A stretch of DNA of 51,975 nucleotides from Methylibium sp. (GTDB taxonomy: Bacteria > Pseudomonadota > Gammaproteobacteria > Burkholderiales > Burkholderiaceae_C): positions 1 through 51,975 of the forward strand of contig NZ_JACDCW010000016.1 in the NCBI RefSeq assembly GCF_013817345.1, given 5' to 3'. The position numbers and the translations under genes were made by a program. Positions 24,954 to 34,546 of this stretch are shown here, in pieces. Under the pieces are notes generated by a model. It worked only from the letters and a program-made list of their open reading frames with translations. It made no database searches and was not told where the DNA came from. Numbering within the stretch: position 1 is the first letter of the stretch; every line of letters starts with the position of its first letter.

Positions 24954-24959
24954 TAGAAT
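24954..24959 (+). promoter_or_regulatory. Candidate -10 element of bamE
   Basis: TAGAAT at 24954-24959 sits between the divergent fur and bamE starts, 90 bases before the bamE ATG. Similar TAGAAT/TACAAT/TAAAAT hexamers precede other genes in the window. No convincing -35 was found. Confidence 0.35.
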
Positions 24960-25048
24960 TTGCCGATGATATCGACCCCGACGCGCTGTGTTGCGTCGGG
25001 TGCTTGCCGCCCCGCTGTGGTGGCCGTTCCTGCTCCTGCATCCACCTC

Positions 25049-25603
25049 ATGCGCCAGCCTTCAACACGTCATCGTCACGCCCGCATGCCTGCGCTGCTGC
25101 TGGCCTCACTGGCGCTTGCCGGCTGCAGCTCGCTTCAATCGTCCGACAGCTTTCTCGGCGTGATCACGCCCTACCGCATGGAAATCGTGCAGGGAAATGT
25201 GGTGACGAAGGAGATGGCCGCAGCCATCAAGCCGGGCATGACCCGCGCGGAAGTTCGCAGCGTCCTCGGCTCGCCGCTGCTGACCGACATTTTCCACGCC
25301 GATCGCTGGGACTACGTGTTCACCATCCGCCGGCAGGGCGCGCCCTATCAGCAGCGCCGCGTTACCGTGCGGTTCGACGGCGAAGGCATGAAGTCCTTCG
25401 AAGCCGACGAACTGCCCAGCGAGCGCGACTTCGTCGCCTCGATCGACACCCGGAGCACCGGCCGCGTGCCGAAACTTCAACTGACCGAAGAACAGCTGGA
25501 GGCTTTGCCTATCCCGGCTGAGCCGGTCGTCACCGGCGCGGCGGCCGCGTCCGCACCCGAGGGCCCGACGCGCAGCTACCCGCCACTGGAGGCGGTGCGG
25601 TGA
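25049..25603 (+). CDS. bamE: Outer membrane assembly lipoprotein BamE
   Basis: Lipoprotein subunit of the BAM complex that folds outer membrane proteins. The signal peptide ends in the lipobox LALAGC, Cys26 from ATG 25049 (or Cys14 from ATG 25085). The SmpA/OmlA domain follows: [39 protein letters not shown] (in parts), then [11 protein letters not shown] and the beta strand [11 protein letters not shown]. The protein is longer than E. coli BamE owing to a Pro/Ala-rich C-terminal tail. Its TGA overlaps the GTG start of dapB (GTGA at 25600-25603), indicating translational coupling. Confidence 0.92.
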   Translation: MRQPSTRHRHARMPALLLASLALAGCSSLQSSDSFLGVITPYRMEIVQGNVVTKEMAAAIKPGMTRAEVRSVLGSPLLTDIFHADRWDYVFTIRRQGAPYQQRRVTVRFDGEGMKSFEADELPSERDFVASIDTRSTGRVPKLQLTEEQLEALPIPAEPVVTGAAAASAPEGPTRSYPPLEAVR

Positions 25604-26514
25604 GCGAAGCGGGCAGCGGCGACTTCGCGCGCGTGCTGGCGGCGAACGACCGGCGCTCGCAGGCTGCCGAGGCCGACGGGCAAGGAATCGCGGGCACGAC
25701 GCTGCGACGCATCGCCATCGCCGGCGCCTCCGGCCGCATGGGCCGCACACTGATCGAGGCGGTGCTCGCCTCGCCTGACTGCGTGTTGAGCGGCGCACTC
25801 GACGTTGTCGACAGTCCGGCGCTCGGTCAAGATGCCGCAGCCTTCCTCGGCCAGACCAGCGGCGTGCCGATCGGGGCCGATCTTCGCGCCGGGCTGGCCG
25901 ATGCGCAGGTACTCATCGACTTCACCCGCCCGGACGGCACGCTTGAACACGTTCGCCTGTGCCGTGAACTCGGCGTGCAGCTCGTCGTCGGCACCACCGG
26001 CTTCGACGAGGCGGGCAAGGCGGCGATTGCGGCGGCATCCGAGGACATCGCCATCGTCATGGCGCCGAACATGAGCGTCGGTGTGAACGTGGTGATGAAG
26101 TTGCTGGCCATCGCCGCCAAGGCGCTCGGCGAGGGCTACGACGTCGAGATCGTCGAGGCGCATCACCGCCACAAGGTGGACGCGCCAAGCGGCACCGCGC
26201 TCGCGATGGGCGAGGTGGTGGCGGGTGCGCTGGGCCGCAATCTGCAAGATTGCGCGGTCTATGGCCGCGAAGGAACGACCGGCGCGCGTGATACGCAAAC
26301 GATCGGCTTCGCCACCGTGCGCGGCGGCGACATCGTCGGCGACCACACCGTGATGTTCTGCGGCACCGGCGAGCGCATCGAGATCGCGCACAAGTCGGCC
26401 AGCCGCGCGACCTACGCGCAGGGCAGCCTGCGCGCGGTGCGCTTTTTAGCGGGGCAGCCGCGCGGCCTGTTCGGCATGGACGACGTGCTCGGACTGCCGG
26501 CCACAGTCACTTGA
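25600..26514 (+). CDS. dapB: 4-hydroxy-tetrahydrodipicolinate reductase
   Basis: NAD(P)H-dependent reductase of lysine and diaminopimelate synthesis. The nucleotide-binding motif AGASGRMGR is at 41-49, and the substrate-site signature [15 protein letters not shown] at about 186-200, with [11 protein letters not shown] before it. From the GTG that overlaps the bamE stop it is 304 residues, about 34 longer at the N-terminus than usual (typical about 270). The extension is polar and non-conserved, so either the real start is internal or this lineage has a real extension; the overlap with bamE and the lack of a near ATG favour the GTG. Confidence 0.93.
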   Translation: MSEAGSGDFARVLAANDRRSQAAEADGQGIAGTTLRRIAIAGASGRMGRTLIEAVLASPDCVLSGALDVVDSPALGQDAAAFLGQTSGVPIGADLRAGLADAQVLIDFTRPDGTLEHVRLCRELGVQLVVGTTGFDEAGKAAIAAASEDIAIVMAPNMSVGVNVVMKLLAIAAKALGEGYDVEIVEAHHRHKVDAPSGTALAMGEVVAGALGRNLQDCAVYGREGTTGARDTQTIGFATVRGGDIVGDHTVMFCGTGERIEIAHKSASRATYAQGSLRAVRFLAGQPRGLFGMDDVLGLPATVT

Positions 26515-26648
26515 TCGACACGAGCCCCGCGCGGGCCGGCACGCGCGAAGCCCCGACACATCGCATTCATTGCGCAGGCAGCGGTCGCGGGGGCCGCGCG
26601 CGGCGCTCCGACCCCGTGCCGAACGGCCGCGCGCCGAAAGAGCGCCCC

Positions 26649-26654
26649 TAAAAT
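26649..26654 (+). promoter_or_regulatory. Candidate -10 element of leuS
   Basis: TAAAAT lies 44 bases before the leuS ATG in the 183-base gap after dapB, a gap without any supported gene. No good -35 was found. Confidence 0.35.
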
Positions 26655-26697
26655 CGAACGACCTTTCCGAGCCCGGCGCCCGCGCACCGGCCCTTGC

Positions 26698-29373
26698 ATG
26701 AGCGCTGCCACGCCCCCTCCCGCCCCCTACGACCACCGCGCCATCGAGGCCGCCGCACAAGCGCACTGGCGTGCGAGCGATGCCTACCGGGTTGTCGAGG
26801 ACGCGGCCCGGCCCAAGTTCTACGCCTGCTCGATGCTGCCCTACCCGAGCGGCAAGCTGCACATGGGGCATGTGCGCAACTACACCATCAACGACATGCT
26901 CACGCGCCACCTGCGCATGAAGGGCATGAACGTGCTCATGCCGATGGGCTGGGACGCCTTCGGCCTGCCCGCCGAGAACGCGGCGATGAAGAACGGCGTG
27001 CCGCCGGCGCAGTGGACCCACTCCAACATCGCCCACATGAAAGGCCAGATGCAGGCCATGGGTCTGGCCATCGACTGGTCGCGCGAAATCACGACCTGCT
27101 CGCCCGATTACTACCGCTGGAACCAGTGGCTGTTCCTGAAGATGCTGGAAGCCGGCATTGCAGAGCGCCGCACTCAGGTGGTGAACTGGGACCCGGTCGA
27201 TCAGACCGTGCTGGCCAACGAGCAGGTCATCGACGGGCGCGGCTGGCGCTCCGGCGCGCCGGTCGAAAAGCGCGAAATCCCCGGCTACTACCTCAACATC
27301 ACGCGCTACGCCGACGAACTGCTCAGCGAAGTCACCGACGGCCTGCCCGGTTGGCCGGAGCGCGTCAAGCTGATGCAGGAGAACTGGATCGGCAGGAGCG
27401 AGGGCGTGCGCTTCGCCTTTGCGCACGACATCCGCGATGCGAGCGGCGCGCTGATCCAGGACGGGCGCATGTACGTGTTCACGACGCGGGCCGACACGAT
27501 CATGGGCGTGAGCTTTTGTGCCGTCGCGCCCGAGCACCCTCTCGCTGCGCATGCCGCGGCCTCGAACCCGGAACTGGCCGCGTTCATCGAGGCCTGCAAG
27601 GCCGGCGGCACGACCGAGGCCGAGATCGCCACGCGCGAGAAGGAAGGTCTGCCGACCGGGCTGTTCGTCAAGCACCCGCTGACCGGCACCGACATCGAAG
27701 TGTGGGTCGGCAATTACGTGCTGATGAGCTACGGGGACGGTGCCGTCATGGGCGTGCCGGCCCATGACCAGCGCGACTTCGAGTTCGCCAAGAAATACAG
27801 GCTGTTGATCACGCAGGTGATCCATGTCGACGGCAAACACTACGACTACGACCACTGGCAGGACTGGTACGCCGACAAGCAAGGCAGCGTGACCATCAAC
27901 TCCGACAACTTCAGCGGCCTGAGTCATTCGCTCGCCGTCAACGCCGTTGCCAAGGCGCTGGCCGCCAAGGGCCTGGGCGGAAAGAAGACCACTTGGCGCC
28001 TGCGCGACTGGGGCATCAGCCGCCAACGCTACTGGGGCACGCCGATCCCCATCATTCATTGCGACGGCGCCGGACCCGGGTCCGACCAGCCCGGCTGCGG
28101 TGCCGTGCCCGTGCCGGAGAACGAGCTCCCGGTGGTGCTGCCCGAAGACCTCATCCCCGATGGCTCCGGCAATCCGCTCGCCAAATGCGCCTCGTTCCTG
28201 ACCGTCGCCTGCCCGCGCTGCGGTCAACCGGCGCGGCGCGAGACCGACACGATGGACACCTTCGTGGATTCGTCGTGGTACTTCATGCGCTACTGCGATG
28301 CCACGCTCGACACCGCCATGGTCGGCGCCGGCACGAAGTACTGGATGCCGGTGGACCAGTACATCGGCGGCATCGAACACGCGATCCTGCACCTGCTGTA
28401 CGCGCGCTTCTGGACCAAGGTGATGCGCGACATGAAACTCGTCGCGATCGACGAGCCCTTCACGCGCCTGCTCACGCAGGGCATGGTGCTCAAGGAGGCC
28501 TTCGTGCGCAGCGGCGCCCAGGGCGGCCGCCAGTACTTCTGGGAGCATGAGCTCGACATCGAGCGCGACGAGCATCAGAAGGTGGTGTCTGCCCGCGCCA
28601 AGGACGATGGCGAGGCGGTGCAGTACGAGGGCTGGACCACCATGTCCAAGTCCAAGAACAACGGCGTTGATCCGCAGCAGGTGATCGATCGCTACGGCGC
28701 CGACACCGCCCGCCTGTTCGTGATGTTCGCGTCACCACCCGAGCAGTCGGTCGAATGGCACGACGCCGGCGTCGAGGGCGCGCACCGCTTCCTCAAGCGC
28801 GTGTGGGGTTTCGGCCAGAAGCACGCCACGGCGGTCAGCGGCGCGACGGACGTCGGTGGCGAGCTGCCGGCCGCCGCGAAGGCCCTGCGGCGCGAAGTGC
28901 ACGGCGTGCTGCGGCAGGTCAGCTACGACTACGAACGCATGCAATACAACACCGTGGTTTCCGGTGCGATGAAGCTGCTCAATGCGCTCGAGGCTTTCGA
29001 AGCCGACGGTAGCCCGGGCGCCAATGCCGCGCTTCGCGAAAGCTATTCAGTGCTGCTGCGCGTGCTCTACCCGGCCTGCCCGCATGTGACTCATTCGCTG
29101 TGGCAACAGCTCGGCTATGCCGCAGCATCGGAAGAGCTGCTCGACGCGCCTTGGCCACAGGTCGACGAGTCCGCGCTACTCCAAGACGAGATCCAGCTGG
29201 TGCTGCAGGTCAACGGCAAGTTGCGCGGTTCGATCACCGTCGCGGCGACAGCCGACCGCACGCAAATCGAGGCTGCCGCGTTGTCCAGCCCCGAGGTGGC
29301 CAAGTTCGCCGAGGGCCGCAAGCCCAAGAAAATTGTCGTCGTGCCGGGGCGCTTGGTGAACGTCGTCGTATGA
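26698..29373 (+). CDS. leuS: Leucyl-tRNA synthetase
   Basis: Class I aminoacyl-tRNA synthetase, 891 residues. It begins with the [20 protein letters not shown] block (HIGH as HMGH, His55-His58), followed by the [12 protein letters not shown] motif, an editing CP1 domain with the [22 protein letters not shown] stretch and the zinc-like CPRCG, and ends with the C-terminal anticodon and tRNA-binding domains ([11 protein letters not shown]). The KMSKS loop is TMSKS (residues 648-652): the first Lys is Thr while the catalytic second Lys is kept. The stop overlaps the lptE start as ATGA. Confidence 0.97.
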   Translation: MSAATPPPAPYDHRAIEAAAQAHWRASDAYRVVEDAARPKFYACSMLPYPSGKLHMGHVRNYTINDMLTRHLRMKGMNVLMPMGWDAFGLPAENAAMKNGVPPAQWTHSNIAHMKGQMQAMGLAIDWSREITTCSPDYYRWNQWLFLKMLEAGIAERRTQVVNWDPVDQTVLANEQVIDGRGWRSGAPVEKREIPGYYLNITRYADELLSEVTDGLPGWPERVKLMQENWIGRSEGVRFAFAHDIRDASGALIQDGRMYVFTTRADTIMGVSFCAVAPEHPLAAHAAASNPELAAFIEACKAGGTTEAEIATREKEGLPTGLFVKHPLTGTDIEVWVGNYVLMSYGDGAVMGVPAHDQRDFEFAKKYRLLITQVIHVDGKHYDYDHWQDWYADKQGSVTINSDNFSGLSHSLAVNAVAKALAAKGLGGKKTTWRLRDWGISRQRYWGTPIPIIHCDGAGPGSDQPGCGAVPVPENELPVVLPEDLIPDGSGNPLAKCASFLTVACPRCGQPARRETDTMDTFVDSSWYFMRYCDATLDTAMVGAGTKYWMPVDQYIGGIEHAILHLLYARFWTKVMRDMKLVAIDEPFTRLLTQGMVLKEAFVRSGAQGGRQYFWEHELDIERDEHQKVVSARAKDDGEAVQYEGWTTMSKSKNNGVDPQQVIDRYGADTARLFVMFASPPEQSVEWHDAGVEGAHRFLKRVWGFGQKHATAVSGATDVGGELPAAAKALRREVHGVLRQVSYDYERMQYNTVVSGAMKLLNALEAFEADGSPGANAALRESYSVLLRVLYPACPHVTHSLWQQLGYAAASEELLDAPWPQVDESALLQDEIQLVLQVNGKLRGSITVAATADRTQIEAAALSSPEVAKFAEGRKPKKIVVVPGRLVNVVV

Positions 29374-29906
29374 CGCGCGCCGTGCCAGTCACGCCCACCC
29401 GCCGCCGCCTGTTGCAGCTCGGCCTCGGGGCCGGCGCCAGCGCCGGCGCCGCACTGCTTGTGGGCTGCGGCTTCCAGTTGCGCCGTCCGCCCCGGCTCGA
29501 CTTCGACACGGTGCAGCTGGTCGGCTTCCCCGCGCGATCGCCCTTCACCGAAGAGCTGGAGCGTGCCGTCGAGGCCAGCGGCAGCACCCGCGTCGTCGAA
29601 TCCGCCGCGCAGGCCGAGGTGGTGCTCGAAGCACTGGCCGACGTGCGCGACAGGACCGTCGCCGCGCAGACCTCCGCCGGCCAGGTGCGGGAGTTCACGC
29701 TGCGCACGCGCCTGCGCTTTCGGCTGCGCACGCCCGCTGGCCGCCTGCTGATCCCCGACACCGAACTGCTGCTCACGCGCGACATGACCTACAACGAAAC
29801 CAACGCGCTGGCCAAGCAGCAGGAAGAGCAGGCACTGTTTCGCAGCATGCAGAGCGACATCGTCGAGCAGGTGATGCGCCGGCTTGCCGCGGTGCCGGCC
29901 CCTTGA
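29370..29906 (+). CDS. lptE: LPS assembly lipoprotein LptE
   Basis: 178-residue outer-membrane lipoprotein that plugs the LptD barrel and is required to export lipopolysaccharide. The N-terminus is basic (TRRRLLQLG) then hydrophobic, ending in the lipobox LLVGC with Cys33, followed by the conserved [10 protein letters not shown]. Later strands include [21 protein letters not shown] and the [17 protein letters not shown] region. Coupled to leuS by the ATGA overlap and followed 28 bases later by holA, giving the leuS-lptE-holA order found widely in proteobacteria. Its partner lptD is also in this window at 43.5-45.9 kb. Confidence 0.92.
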   Translation: MTRAVPVTPTRRRLLQLGLGAGASAGAALLVGCGFQLRRPPRLDFDTVQLVGFPARSPFTEELERAVEASGSTRVVESAAQAEVVLEALADVRDRTVAAQTSAGQVREFTLRTRLRFRLRTPAGRLLIPDTELLLTRDMTYNETNALAKQQEEQALFRSMQSDIVEQVMRRLAAVPAP

Positions 29907-29934
29907 AGCCCGGCCAACACGCGCTTCATCCCTG

Positions 29935-31023
29935 ATGCAACTCAAGCCTGACCAGCTCGCCGCGCACCTGAAGAAGGGCCTGCAGCCGCTCTACACGCTG
30001 CACGGCGACGAGCCGCTGCTGGCGGTGGAGGCGGCTGACGCGATCCGCGCCGCCGCGCGCGCCGCCGGCCACAGCGAGCGCGAGGTCCACACGGTCGCCG
30101 GCGCGCATTTCGACTGGAGTTCGCTGCTCGGCGCGGCAAGCGCGATGAGCCTGTTCGGCGACGCCAAGATCGTCGAGATCCGCATTCCCTCGGGCAAGCC
30201 GGGCAAGGACGGTTCGGTGGCGCTGCAGCGCTATTGCGAGCGCCTGCCGGAAGGCGTGCTCACCCTCGTCACCTTGCCGCGACTGGACCGCCAGCAAACC
30301 GCGAGCGCCTGGTTCGGCGCGCTCGAGACCGCGGGCATCACCTTGCGCCTGGAGCCCATCGAGCGCGCGGCGCTGCCGCAGTGGCTGGCGCAGCGCCTGG
30401 CCGCGCAGGGCCAGCGCGTCGCCCCCGGCGAAGAAGGCCAGCGCACGCTCGCCTTCTTCGCCGACCGGGTCGAAGGCAACCTGCTCGCCGCGCAACAGGA
30501 ACTCGCCAAGCTGGCCCTGCTCCATCCGGCCGGCGAGCTCGGCTACGAGCAGGTCGAGGCGGCGGTGCTGAACGTCGCCCGCTACGACGTGCGCAAGCTC
30601 GGCGAGGCGGTGCTCGCCGGCCAGGTGCCGCGCGTGCTGCGCATGCTCGCCGGCCTGCGCGCCGAGGGCGAGGCCGCCGTGCTGGTGCACTGGCACCTGA
30701 CCGAGGACATCCGCGCACTCAAGCGCTGCAAGGACGCCCTGAGCGCTGGCAAACCCTTGCCGATGGCGCTGCGAGAGAACCGCGTCTGGGGCCTGAAGGA
30801 GCGGCTGTTCGAACGCGCGCTGCCGCGCCTGGACGAGGCCATGCTGGAGCAGCTGGTGGAGTCTGCGCATGTCTGCGACGGCCTGGCCAAGGGCCTGAAG
30901 CACCCACTGTGGCCCGCCGATCCGTGGGACGGTCTACAGCGCCTGGCGCTGCTTCTGGCAGGCCCGCTCGCCGGCGCACCGGCCCGCGCCGGCGCGACCG
31001 CGCGGTTGGTGCTGCAAGGCTGA
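29935..31023 (+). CDS. holA: DNA polymerase III subunit delta
   Basis: Clamp-loader subunit that opens the beta clamp; 362 residues. The N-terminal MQLKPDQLAAHLKKGLQPLYTLHGDEPLL (seen in parts) with YTLHGDEPLL is characteristic, followed by the weakly conserved AAA-like fold and helical collar domain with REGN-like FFADRVEGNLLAAQQELAKLALL near residue 180-205. ATG 29935 matches the family start. Last gene of the leuS-lptE-holA run; converges on ghrA. Confidence 0.93.
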   Translation: MQLKPDQLAAHLKKGLQPLYTLHGDEPLLAVEAADAIRAAARAAGHSEREVHTVAGAHFDWSSLLGAASAMSLFGDAKIVEIRIPSGKPGKDGSVALQRYCERLPEGVLTLVTLPRLDRQQTASAWFGALETAGITLRLEPIERAALPQWLAQRLAAQGQRVAPGEEGQRTLAFFADRVEGNLLAAQQELAKLALLHPAGELGYEQVEAAVLNVARYDVRKLGEAVLAGQVPRVLRMLAGLRAEGEAAVLVHWHLTEDIRALKRCKDALSAGKPLPMALRENRVWGLKERLFERALPRLDEAMLEQLVESAHVCDGLAKGLKHPLWPADPWDGLQRLALLLAGPLAGAPARAGATARLVLQG

Positions 31024-31049
31024 TCTCTGGAATCTGCGTGAGGGCGGCG

Positions 31050-31068
31050 CATGACCTCGCAGGTCATG
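31050..31068. terminator. Inverted repeat between convergent holA and ghrA
   Basis: CATGACCT (31050-31057), loop CGC, AGGTCATG (31061-31068), a perfect 8-bp stem located between two convergent genes. It lacks a T-run on either strand, so termination is only a possibility. Confidence 0.35.
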
Positions 31069-31120
31069 GACGCGATGCGGCTGGGTTCGCCACTGCCGCC
31101 CCGTTCGGCTGAGAAAGCGT

Positions 31121-32050
31121 TCAGTACCCGCGCGCGCGGTCGACCCGATGCGCGAGAGTCCGCCCTTCGCGCAGCGCCTGCACATTGGCCGCGGCGACCG
31201 CCGCCGCAGTGCGTGGATCGGTCTGCGCAGCGACGTGCGGCAAGACGCTCACGCGCGGATGCCGCCAGAACGGATGCTCCCGCGGCAAGGGCTCGCTGCC
31301 GAACACATCGAGCACGGCATGCACCACCTGCCCCTGGTCGAGCGCGGCGAGCAGGTCGGCCTCCACCACGTGGGCGCCGCGCCCCAGATTCACCAGGCCG
31401 GCGCCACGCTTCATTCCGGCCAGCCGGTCGGCGTCGAAGAAGCCCTGCGTCCGGGCGGTCAGCGGCAGCAGATTGAGCACGATGTCAGCACACGCCAGCA
31501 GGGGCGCCAAGGCCGCCTCGCCAGCGCTGGTTTCCACACCGGCCAGCGCAGCCGGGCGCGCGCTCCAGCCGAGCACGCGGTAGCCCTGATCCGCCACCCG
31601 CCGAGCCACCGCGCCGCCCATCTGCCCCAGACCGAGCACAGCGACGGTCACTTCGTCGGCGCGGCGCTGGGGGTGCGGCGCCCAACGCGCTTCATGCTGC
31701 AGCCGCGCATAGCGAAAGAAGCCGCGGTGCAGCGCCAGCGTGGCCCACACCGCGGTCTCGGCCATCGCCGCACTCATGGCCGGATCGACCATGCGTGCGA
31801 TCGGCACGCTGCCCGGCACGCTGGTGTCCGCGAGCAGCCGCTCGACGCCCGCCCACAACGACTGGATCAGCCTCAGGCGCGGCAAGCCCGCGAGCGCGCC
31901 GGCGGGCGGATTGGCGACGATGGCCACGTCGATATCGTCAGGCGTCTCGGCGGAGGTGACGAAGCGCTCACCCGGCATCGCAGCCTGCAGCGCCGGGCGC
32001 CACAGCGCCCATTCGGCGGCATCGAAATCACAGGCCAGCAGGATACTCAC
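31121..32050 (-). CDS. ghrA: Glyoxylate/hydroxypyruvate reductase A
   Basis: D-2-hydroxyacid dehydrogenase of 309 residues reducing glyoxylate and hydroxypyruvate with NADPH. The Rossmann motif VAVLGLGQMGGAVARR is central; the catalytic region shows LVNLGRGAHVVEADLLAAL, DVFGSEPLPREHPFW (Glu) and LPHVAAQTDPRTA (His). The LGLGQMG and HVAAQTD variants identify the GhrA branch rather than SerA or GhrB. ATG 32050. It is followed downstream by the 97-base gap and converging holA; upstream gap to pncC is 156 bases. Confidence 0.9.
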   Translation of the reverse strand: MSILLACDFDAAEWALWRPALQAAMPGERFVTSAETPDDIDVAIVANPPAGALAGLPRLRLIQSLWAGVERLLADTSVPGSVPIARMVDPAMSAAMAETAVWATLALHRGFFRYARLQHEARWAPHPQRRADEVTVAVLGLGQMGGAVARRVADQGYRVLGWSARPAALAGVETSAGEAALAPLLACADIVLNLLPLTARTQGFFDADRLAGMKRGAGLVNLGRGAHVVEADLLAALDQGQVVHAVLDVFGSEPLPREHPFWRHPRVSVLPHVAAQTDPRTAAAVAAANVQALREGRTLAHRVDRARGY

Positions 32051-32206
32051 AAGGCAACCTCCGTGCTACGCGCTGCGGTGTTTGCCTTGGGAACGGCCCC
32101 GCGGCTCATACGGCGCCCTCCGCAGGCAAGGTCGTCGCATCACGCGATCGGGCGCATGCCGTCTCCGGCTCCTCGATCTCCGCTGGCGCCAAGTTCTCTT
32201 GGGGGC

Positions 32207-32668
32207 TCAAGCGGCACTCGCGTCGATCAGCCGCTGCAGCGCATGCCGCACGGTTTGGCCGCGCACCGCCGCGCGGTCGCCGCTGAACTGGAGGCGTTCG
32301 GCCTGCGCCGGGCGGCCCGGCAACACCCAGCCCATCCACACCGTGCCGACCGGCTTGCCCGGCACCGCGCCGCCGGGGCCGGCGATGCCGGTCACGCTCA
32401 GGGCGATGTCGGCCCGGGCATGGCGCAGGGCGCCCTCGGCCATGGCGAGTGCCACTTCGGCGCTGACCGCGCCGTGCTGCGCGATCAGCACGGCCGGCAC
32501 TTCGAGCAGCTCGGTCTTCGACTCGTAGCTGTAGGTGACGAAGCCGCGGTCGAACCAGTCGCTCGACCCGGCCACGCCGGTGCATGCGGCCGCCAGCAGG
32601 CCGCCGGTGCAGCTCTCGGCCGTGACGAGTCGCCACGACCGCGCCCGCAGCGCAACGCCGAGTTGCAT
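32207..32668 (-). CDS. pncC: Nicotinamide-nucleotide amidohydrolase (CinA C-terminal domain type)
   Basis: 153-residue NMN deamidase that recycles nicotinamide mononucleotide to nicotinic acid mononucleotide in the pyridine nucleotide cycle. The stand-alone CinA C-domain is evident from RLVTAESCTGGLLAAACTGVAGSS, DRGFVTYSYESKTELL and SVTGIAGPGGAVPGKPVGTVW. ATG 32668 (MQLGVALR) is chosen; an in-frame TTG a few codons upstream is possible. It is the last gene of the thiL-pgpA-pncC run, 73 bases after pgpA. Confidence 0.92.
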   Translation of the reverse strand: MQLGVALRARSWRLVTAESCTGGLLAAACTGVAGSSDWFDRGFVTYSYESKTELLEVPAVLIAQHGAVSAEVALAMAEGALRHARADIALSVTGIAGPGGAVPGKPVGTVWMGWVLPGRPAQAERLQFSGDRAAVRGQTVRHALQRLIDASAA

Positions 32669-32741
32669 GACAAAGCCTTCGTTCAAGAGTGCCTCCTGCG
32701 GCGCAGCGCCACGCGTGCCGAATCGTGCCGGCAGATCGTCT

Positions 32742-33302
32742 TCATGCGATGGTCCGCCACACCGCGATGACCAGCAGCGTGCACAGCGCCGCGACTGCAT
32801 CGTCGAACAGGATGCCGAAGCCCTGGATCCAGCCGATGCGGCCTTCGGTGTGCGGCCGCTTGAAACGTGCGTCGGCCCAGCCCACCGGCCCCGGCTTGGC
32901 GGCGTCGAAGAAGCGAAACAGTGCAAAGGCCATCAACTGGCCCACGGGGCTGGCCGGCATCATCAACCACAGGATCGCCCAGAAGGCGAGCACCTCGTCC
33001 CACACGATCGAGCTCGGGTCGGCCGTGTTCAGATGTCGAGCGGTGACCGTGCAGGCCCACCAGCCGATCGCTGTGCCGGCGGCCAGCAGCAGCGCCCACT
33101 GCACGTCGTCGAGCCAACGGTCGAGCACCACGAAGCTGAGCCAGGCCCACAGGGTGCCGACCGTGCCGGGCGCCAGGGGGCTCAGCCCGGCGCCGAAGCC
33201 GAGCGCGATGGCGTGCGCGGGGTGCGCAAGCAGGAAGCGCACGTCGGCACGGCGCGGCGCCGGCAGGGCCGGCGGCTCCAGCGGCGTCGGCGCGGTGTTC
33301 AC
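32742..33302 (-). CDS. pgpA: Phosphatidylglycerophosphatase A
   Basis: Inner-membrane phosphatase that dephosphorylates phosphatidylglycerol phosphate. 186 residues from a GTG whose last bases overlap the thiL stop (GTGA, 33299-33302), a standard coupled junction. Motifs of PgpA are visible: FGAGLSPLAPGTVGTL, DPSSIVWDEVLAFW, and FRFFDAAKPGPVGW, with several hydrophobic helices. The thiL-pgpA pairing is widely conserved in proteobacteria. Confidence 0.93.
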   Translation of the reverse strand: MNTAPTPLEPPALPAPRRADVRFLLAHPAHAIALGFGAGLSPLAPGTVGTLWAWLSFVVLDRWLDDVQWALLLAAGTAIGWWACTVTARHLNTADPSSIVWDEVLAFWAILWLMMPASPVGQLMAFALFRFFDAAKPGPVGWADARFKRPHTEGRIGWIQGFGILFDDAVAALCTLLVIAVWRTIA

Positions 33303-34270
33303 GAGCGGAAGTGGTCGAACGAGGTCCACGCGTCCGCCAGCGCGCGGCCTTGCGAGTCGACGACGCGCAGTCCGCTGGCCGCCTCGATGCGGCCGATGCG
33401 GGTGACCGCTACCGCCGCCTCGTGCGCGGCTGCCTGTACGCGGGCTCGCGCCGCTTCGGGCGCGGTGAAGACCAGCTCGTAGTCATCGCCGCCCGACAGG
33501 CCGCAAAGCCGCTGCAGGGCCAGCGGTTGCGCGGCCAGATCGCTGCTGCGCGGCAGGGCGTCGGCGTCGAGCGTGGCGCCCACGGCAGAGCGGCGCAACA
33601 GGTGGCTCAGGTCGCCGAGCAGGCCGTCCGACACATCGATCGCTGCGCTGGCGATGCCGCGCAGCGCCACGCCAAGCGCGACCCTCGGCTGCGGCTGCTC
33701 CATCGCGCGGCGCACGCGCTCGAAGGCATCTCCTGGCAACGCCACCGTCCCGCGAAAAGCCTCGAGCGCGAGCCGTGCATCGCCGATGCCGCCGTCCGGC
33801 GCATGGCTGATCCAGACCGCATCGCCGGCCCGCGCACCGTTGCGCAGCAGTGCGCCGCCGGCCGGAACTTCGCCGAACACGGTGATGCAGATGTTGAGCG
33901 GCCCGGCCGTGGTGTCGCCACCGACCAGTTCGCAGCCATGCGTCTCGGCCAGCGCATAAAGACCGGCCGAGAAACCTTCGAGCCAATCGGCATCGACGCG
34001 TGGCAGCGCAAGCGCCAGCGTGCAGCCCAGCGGCTCGGCGCCGCACGCCGCCAGGTCGCTGAGGTTGACGGCCAGCGCCTTGTGCCCGAGCCGTGCCGGA
34101 TCGACGGTGGGCAGGAAATGCCGGCCCTCGACCAGCATGTCGCACGACACCGCCAGCTGCATGCCCGCGCGCGGCGCCAGCACCGCGCAGTCGTCGCCCG
34201 GCCCCACGGCGGCGCGGCGCGTGGGCCGGTTGAAGTACCGCGCAATGAGGTCGAATTCGCCAAGACTCAT
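33299..34270 (-). CDS. thiL: Thiamine-monophosphate kinase
   Basis: ATP-dependent kinase making thiamine diphosphate; 323 residues. The N-terminus MSLGEFDLIARYF and metal-binding GPGDDCAVL (Gly-Asp-Asp at 25-27) are typical, followed by SCDMLVEGRHF, GHKALAVNLSDLAACGAEPLG, the DTTAG segment and AIDVSDGLLGDLSHLL. Begins at ATG 34270 and is coupled to pgpA. Upstream lie 276 bases with a G-rich palindromic repeat but no gene. Confidence 0.95.
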   Translation of the reverse strand: MSLGEFDLIARYFNRPTRRAAVGPGDDCAVLAPRAGMQLAVSCDMLVEGRHFLPTVDPARLGHKALAVNLSDLAACGAEPLGCTLALALPRVDADWLEGFSAGLYALAETHGCELVGGDTTAGPLNICITVFGEVPAGGALLRNGARAGDAVWISHAPDGGIGDARLALEAFRGTVALPGDAFERVRRAMEQPQPRVALGVALRGIASAAIDVSDGLLGDLSHLLRRSAVGATLDADALPRSSDLAAQPLALQRLCGLSGGDDYELVFTAPEAARARVQAAAHEAAVAVTRIGRIEAASGLRVVDSQGRALADAWTSFDHFRS

Positions 34271-34404
34271 GCGGGCGATTGTCGCCGTGCCGCCAAGCCC
34301 CACGGCGGGCCGACCGACCGTGCTCCCAAGCCAACGATGTGTCACAGCCGGTCCAGCAAAGCCGGACCGTTCACGGCGAAGCAAAAGCACAGGCTCATCA
34401 GTAC

Positions 34405-34494
34405 GACCGGCCGGTCGGGGCTCCCGCCCCGCGGGGGCGGGCGGGGGGTGGGGCCTTTGTCCCCGGCCCCTCGGGGGCGGGGAAGGGGCTGGGG
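34405..34494. repeat. G-rich palindromic REP-like sequence
   Basis: A cluster of palindromes in the gap between thiL and the response regulator: GACCGGCCGGTC at 34405-34416; CCCGCCCC (34423-34430) with GGGGCGGG (34434-34441); CCCCGGCCCC (34461-34470) with GGGGGCGGGG (34473-34482), one mismatch; and GGGG-N1/2-GGGG tracts. The composition and location between divergent transcription units fit an interspersed extragenic repeat. Only one copy is seen in the window. Confidence 0.55.
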
Positions 34495-34546
34495 CTGTCG
34501 TCACGCCCGCGGCGTCGATCGGGCGCCAGCCCGACCGGCGGTGGAA

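Noticed and set aside
26698-29373. TMSKS in place of KMSKS as evidence of a defective LeuRS
   Set aside because: The first Lys is variable in the family and the catalytic second Lys is present; the rest of the enzyme is intact.
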